A stretch of DNA of 34,040 bases from Caenispirillum bisanense (GTDB lineage Bacteria > Pseudomonadota > Alphaproteobacteria > Reyranellales > Reyranellaceae). Position numbers and translations under genes: made by a program. Positions 31,315 to 34,040 of this stretch are shown piece by piece. The stretch covers positions 1 to 34,040 of the forward strand of contig CAMDVZ010000005.1 of NCBI GenBank assembly GCA_945878895.1, read 5' to 3'. How positions within the stretch are numbered: position 1 is the stretch's first letter; each line of letters opens with the position of its first letter. The notes under the pieces are model-generated. The model saw only the letters and a program-made list of their open reading frames with translations, was not told the origin of the DNA and did not search any database.

Positions 31315-33474
31315 GTGGACAACAAGGACGCTTCTCCCGCCGCCCAGGACCATCTGGTCGCCCTCCGGGCCGGCTACCGGATCGGCCACTACACCATCGT
31401 GTCGGTGCTGGGCGAAGGCGGCTTCGGCATCACCTATCGCGCCCGCGACGAGACCTTGCGGCGCGACGTGGCGGTCAAGGAATACCTGCCGGCCGATCTG
31501 GCGATACGCGACCACGACACCACCATCCGGCCGCGCTCGAAGGCCGACGTCGAGCTCTACCAGTGGGGCCTGCAACGCTTCGTCGACGAAGGCCGAACGC
31601 TCGCCGCCCTCGACGCGCCGGGCGTCGTGCGGGTCTATGATTTCGTCGAGGCCAACGGCACCGCCTACATGGTGATGGAGCTGGTGCTTGGCGAGAGCCT
31701 GGCGCACCGGCTGGACCGCGCCGGGCCGCTGCCGCCGGCCGAGCTGACGGCAATGACCGCCCACCTGCTGCAAGGCCTCGATATCGTCCACCGCGCCGGC
31801 TATCTGCACCGCGACATCAAGCCCGCCAACATCCTGATCCGCCCGACCGGCCACGCCGTGCTGGTCGATTTCGGGGCAGCCCGCGCCGCCCGGCGGCCCG
31901 GCACCGGCAGCGCGCGGGCGCTGACCAGCGTCTACACGCCGGGCTACGCGCCGCCCGAGCAATATGCCGGCGACGGCAGCGACCAGGGTCCGTGGACCGA
32001 TCTCTACGCGCTGGCCGCCACGCTCTACGAGGCAGTCACCGGCCACGCGCCGCCCGACGCCACCAGCCGCTTGATGTCGGACCGCATGGTGCCCGCCCGC
32101 GAGGTCGCCGCCGGCCGCCACGCGCCGGCGTTCCTCGCCGGCATCGACGCGGCACTCGCCTTGCGCCGCGAGCAGCGGCCACAATCGGTCGCGGCATGGC
32201 TCGCCATGCTGCGCGGCGACGCGACGACCGCCCCGGCGATCGCGCCGGCGACGCCCGCGCCATCGGTGCGCAAACCGCCGCCGCCGCCGCGCCTGACCGC
32301 GGCGACCGGACCCGACAGCAAGGCACCGCGCAACGCACCCGGCACCGGCACGCCGCCGCCCTCGATACAGCGGCCCGTCGCCCCGGCCATGCAGCCCGCC
32401 GCGGCGATACCCGTGGCGCGACCGGCCGCGCCGCCGGCCGCGGCAGCGGCAGTGGCACCGATGGGCTTGACGTCGATGCCGACCGGAACCGCTTTGCCGC
32501 CGCCGAAGGCGCGCGCGCCGGTCGTGCTCTACGCATTGCTCGCCGTCGCGGCCGCAGCCACGCTGGCCGCCGGCGGCTGGTTCGTCGCCAGCCAGTTCGC
32601 GCCTGCCGCGACGCCCCGCCCCGTCGCCAGCACCGCGCCGGCCGACACGGCCGCGGGGCGGCCGCGGACAGCCGACCAGGAACGCCAGGCCGCCGACGAC
32701 GCCAAACGCCGCGCCGCGGAGACCGAGCGGCGCGACGCCGAGGAGGCGCGCCGGAAAGCCGACGCCGAGGCGCGGCAACGCGAAGAGGAGGCGCGGCGCC
32801 AGGCCGCCGAGCGCGAGCAGGCGAGCGCCGAGGCCGAACGCGTCCGGCTCGAGGAAGCCGCGCGCCTGCGGGCCGCCGAGGAAGCGCGCCAGAAAGCCGA
32901 GGCCGACGGCCGCCAGCGCGAGGAAGAGGCCAGGCGGCACGCCGCCGAGTGGGAACGGTTGAAGATCGAGGATCAGCGCCGCCGCGACGAAGCACGACGG
33001 CTGGCCGAAGCGGAACGCCGTCGTGCCGACGAGGCCCGCGCCAAGGCCGAAACCGACCGCCAGTCGCATCAACCGGCCCGCCCGATACCATCGGCGCCGG
33101 TGGCCGCGTCGCCTGCGCCCGTGCCCCCGGCTCCGGTGCCGGCCGCGCCGCCACCACCACCACCGGTCGCGCCGCCGCAGCCGCAACACGCCGCCGACGG
33201 GACATGGACCGGTCAGGCCGCCATCCGCACCCACGCCCGCACCGGCGTCTGCGAGGAAGGCTTCACGGTGCGCGGCAGCGCCAGCGCCGGCAACTGGACC
33301 GGCACGACCTCCAACGGCCTGCGGCTGGCGATGACCATCGGCCCCGACGGAATGACGCCGACGCGCGTGGCGCTCGACGGTCGCGATCCGCCGGCCTGGC
33401 TGGGCGACCTGCGCCAGCTGACGCTCGAACTGCGCGACGGCTGCGTCTACCGGATCCGCTTCACGCGGCAGTGA
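31315..33474 (+). CDS. Membrane-anchored Hanks-type Ser/Thr protein kinase with periplasmic domain
   Basis: 719 residues. Kinase domain about residues 24-300: glycine loop GEGGFG (33-38), Lys55 in VAVKEYL, catalytic HRDIKPAN (Asp167), DFG (185-187) and YAPPEQY, all conserved, so it is probably active. A Pro/Ala-rich linker of about 100 residues follows, then one transmembrane helix near 402-425 (VLYALLAVAAAATLAAGGWF). Outside lies a charged Ala/Glu/Arg coiled coil (about 456-582), a Pro-rich stretch, and a C-terminal beta-rich domain (about 630-719) with WTGQAAIRTH, two Cys (GVCEEGF, DGCVYRI) and no name I recognise. Start GTG 31315 follows a G-rich stretch; no better start exists. It lies between tmRNA and sspB. 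Substrates unknown. Confidence 0.92.
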   Translation: MDNKDASPAAQDHLVALRAGYRIGHYTIVSVLGEGGFGITYRARDETLRRDVAVKEYLPADLAIRDHDTTIRPRSKADVELYQWGLQRFVDEGRTLAALDAPGVVRVYDFVEANGTAYMVMELVLGESLAHRLDRAGPLPPAELTAMTAHLLQGLDIVHRAGYLHRDIKPANILIRPTGHAVLVDFGAARAARRPGTGSARALTSVYTPGYAPPEQYAGDGSDQGPWTDLYALAATLYEAVTGHAPPDATSRLMSDRMVPAREVAAGRHAPAFLAGIDAALALRREQRPQSVAAWLAMLRGDATTAPAIAPATPAPSVRKPPPPPRLTAATGPDSKAPRNAPGTGTPPPSIQRPVAPAMQPAAAIPVARPAAPPAAAAAVAPMGLTSMPTGTALPPPKARAPVVLYALLAVAAAATLAAGGWFVASQFAPAATPRPVASTAPADTAAGRPRTADQERQAADDAKRRAAETERRDAEEARRKADAEARQREEEARRQAAEREQASAEAERVRLEEAARLRAAEEARQKAEADGRQREEEARRHAAEWERLKIEDQRRRDEARRLAEAERRRADEARAKAETDRQSHQPARPIPSAPVAASPAPVPPAPVPAAPPPPPPVAPPQPQHAADGTWTGQAAIRTHARTGVCEEGFTVRGSASAGNWTGTTSNGLRLAMTIGPDGMTPTRVALDGRDPPAWLGDLRQLTLELRDGCVYRIRFTRQ

Positions 33475-33499
33475 AGCGCGCGGCGCGGCGATGGCGCCG

Positions 33500-33529
33500 T
33501 TGACAGCGGCGCGTGGCTATGCGGAATCT
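33500..33529 (+). promoter_or_regulatory. Possible sspB promoter
   Basis: A perfect TTGACA at 33500-33505 is followed 18 bp later by GAATCT (33524-33529), a weak -10. This would place the start a few bases before the ribosome site GGAG (33536-33539), giving sspB its own promoter inside the gap after the kinase. Confidence 0.4.
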
Positions 33530-33548
33530 CCCGCCGGAGCCGAAGCCA

Positions 33549-34040
33549 ATGACCGACAAGTTTCACTACGATGCGCTGATCGACGACGCCATGCGCGGCG
33601 TCGTGCGGCGCGTGCTCAAACAAGTGGCCGAAAGCGGCCTGCCGGGCGCGCATCATTTCTATCTCAGCTTCCGCACCGCCGACCCCGGCGTCGAGGTGCC
33701 CGCGTATCTGCGCGAGAAAGATCCCGACGAGATGACGGTGGTGCTGCAGCACCAGTACTGGGGGCTGGAGGTCACCGACGAGCATTTCGAGGTCACGGTC
33801 AGCTTCAACCGCCGCAACGAGCGGCTGAAGGTGCCTTTCGCGGCCCTGTCGGCGTTCGTCGATCCCTCGGTGCGGGTCGGCCTTCAGTTCACCAAGCGCG
33901 ACGCTTCGGGCGCGGCCGTCGAGACCAAACCGGCCTTGGCGGCGCCGGACGCGAAGACCGGCCCGGCCGAGGAAGCGCCCGCCCAGGACACCACGGCGGC
34001 ACCGGGCGAGGCGACGCCCGCCCCGGCAGCCGGCGGCAAG
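33549..34040 (+). CDS. sspB: Alpha-type SspB, ClpXP adaptor for ssrA-tagged proteins (3' truncated)
   Basis: Adaptor that tethers ssrA-tagged substrates to the ClpX unfoldase. The frame is absent from the ORF track because it has no stop before the window end; 164 residues are visible. It reads MTDKFHYDALIDDAMRGVVR, then GLPGAHHFYLSFRT, MTVVLQHQYWGLEV and FEVTVSFNRRNERLKVPFAALSAFVDPS, all typical of alpha-proteobacterial SspB (formerly DUF2328-like), which folds as a Sm-like barrel. From about residue 120 comes an Ala/Pro/Glu linker (AAPDAKTGPAEEAPAQ) leading to the ClpX-binding end, which is cut off. GGAG at 33536-33539 is well spaced. tmRNA, whose tag it should bind, lies 2.5 kb upstream on the same strand. 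Confidence 0.9.
   Translation, partial: MTDKFHYDALIDDAMRGVVRRVLKQVAESGLPGAHHFYLSFRTADPGVEVPAYLREKDPDEMTVVLQHQYWGLEVTDEHFEVTVSFNRRNERLKVPFAALSAFVDPSVRVGLQFTKRDASGAAVETKPALAAPDAKTGPAEEAPAQDTTAAPGEATPAPAAGGK

Noticed and set aside
32680-33060. Tandem DNA repeat in the kinase gene
   Set aside because: The repeated look comes from a charged Ala/Glu/Arg coiled coil; the DNA has no exact repeat unit.

Overview
High-GC chromosomal DNA, almost certainly from an alphaproteobacterium. The strongest lineage evidence is a circularly permuted, two-piece tmRNA gene at about 30968-31253 and an alpha-type SspB at the right edge. ABC, Bug and Rieske-oxygenase genes and a CigR-like protein fit a metabolically versatile soil or water Rhodospirillales/Hyphomicrobiales-like organism. 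The genus cannot be named from this sequence. No tRNA, rRNA, CRISPR array, insertion sequence or phage gene was seen.

Layout. (1) 1-2482 (+): 3' part of an Mrp Fe-S carrier ATPase; a Crp/Fnr regulator whose frame is cut by an in-frame TGA; a two-domain universal stress protein with an FNR/FixK-like box in its promoter region. (2) 2724-11436 (+): a seven-gene peptide/opine-type ABC importer operon in the order permease, permease, three paralogous solute-binding proteins, ATPase, ATPase. A REP-like palindromic element follows. (3) 11739-16806: an aldo/keto reductase and a ring-hydroxylating oxygenase locus on the minus strand. The locus has an intact alpha subunit, a beta subunit, a rhodanese without its catalytic Cys, and a second alpha-like protein that has lost ligands at both iron centres. 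A plus-strand CigR-like gene sits between the intact alpha and beta genes. (4) 17001-22646: nitronate monooxygenase, a ParE-type toxin-antitoxin pair damaged at its overlap, a GNAT acetyltransferase, a GT-C-like membrane protein, ThyX, and a small winged-helix regulator. (5) 22660-30533 (-): molybdopterin oxidoreductase, Tat-type carboxylesterase, metal-dependent amidohydrolase, two tandem isocitrate-lyase/PEP-mutase paralogues and a Bug-type binding protein, which together look like an uncharacterised uptake and catabolic cluster. (6) 30956-34040 (+): tmRNA, a membrane-anchored Ser/Thr kinase with a predicted periplasmic C-terminal domain, and SspB (cut by the window end).

How they work together. 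tmRNA tags stalled nascent chains with ANDNNVALAAAA, and SspB delivers such tagged proteins to ClpXP. Both flank one kinase gene, which is the most interesting gene association here. The Rieske/rhodanese locus is the best candidate for an undescribed enzyme arrangement, because two proteins of one tight gene chain have lost active-site residues while staying full length and in frame. All functions are inferred from reading the protein sequences; no database search was run.
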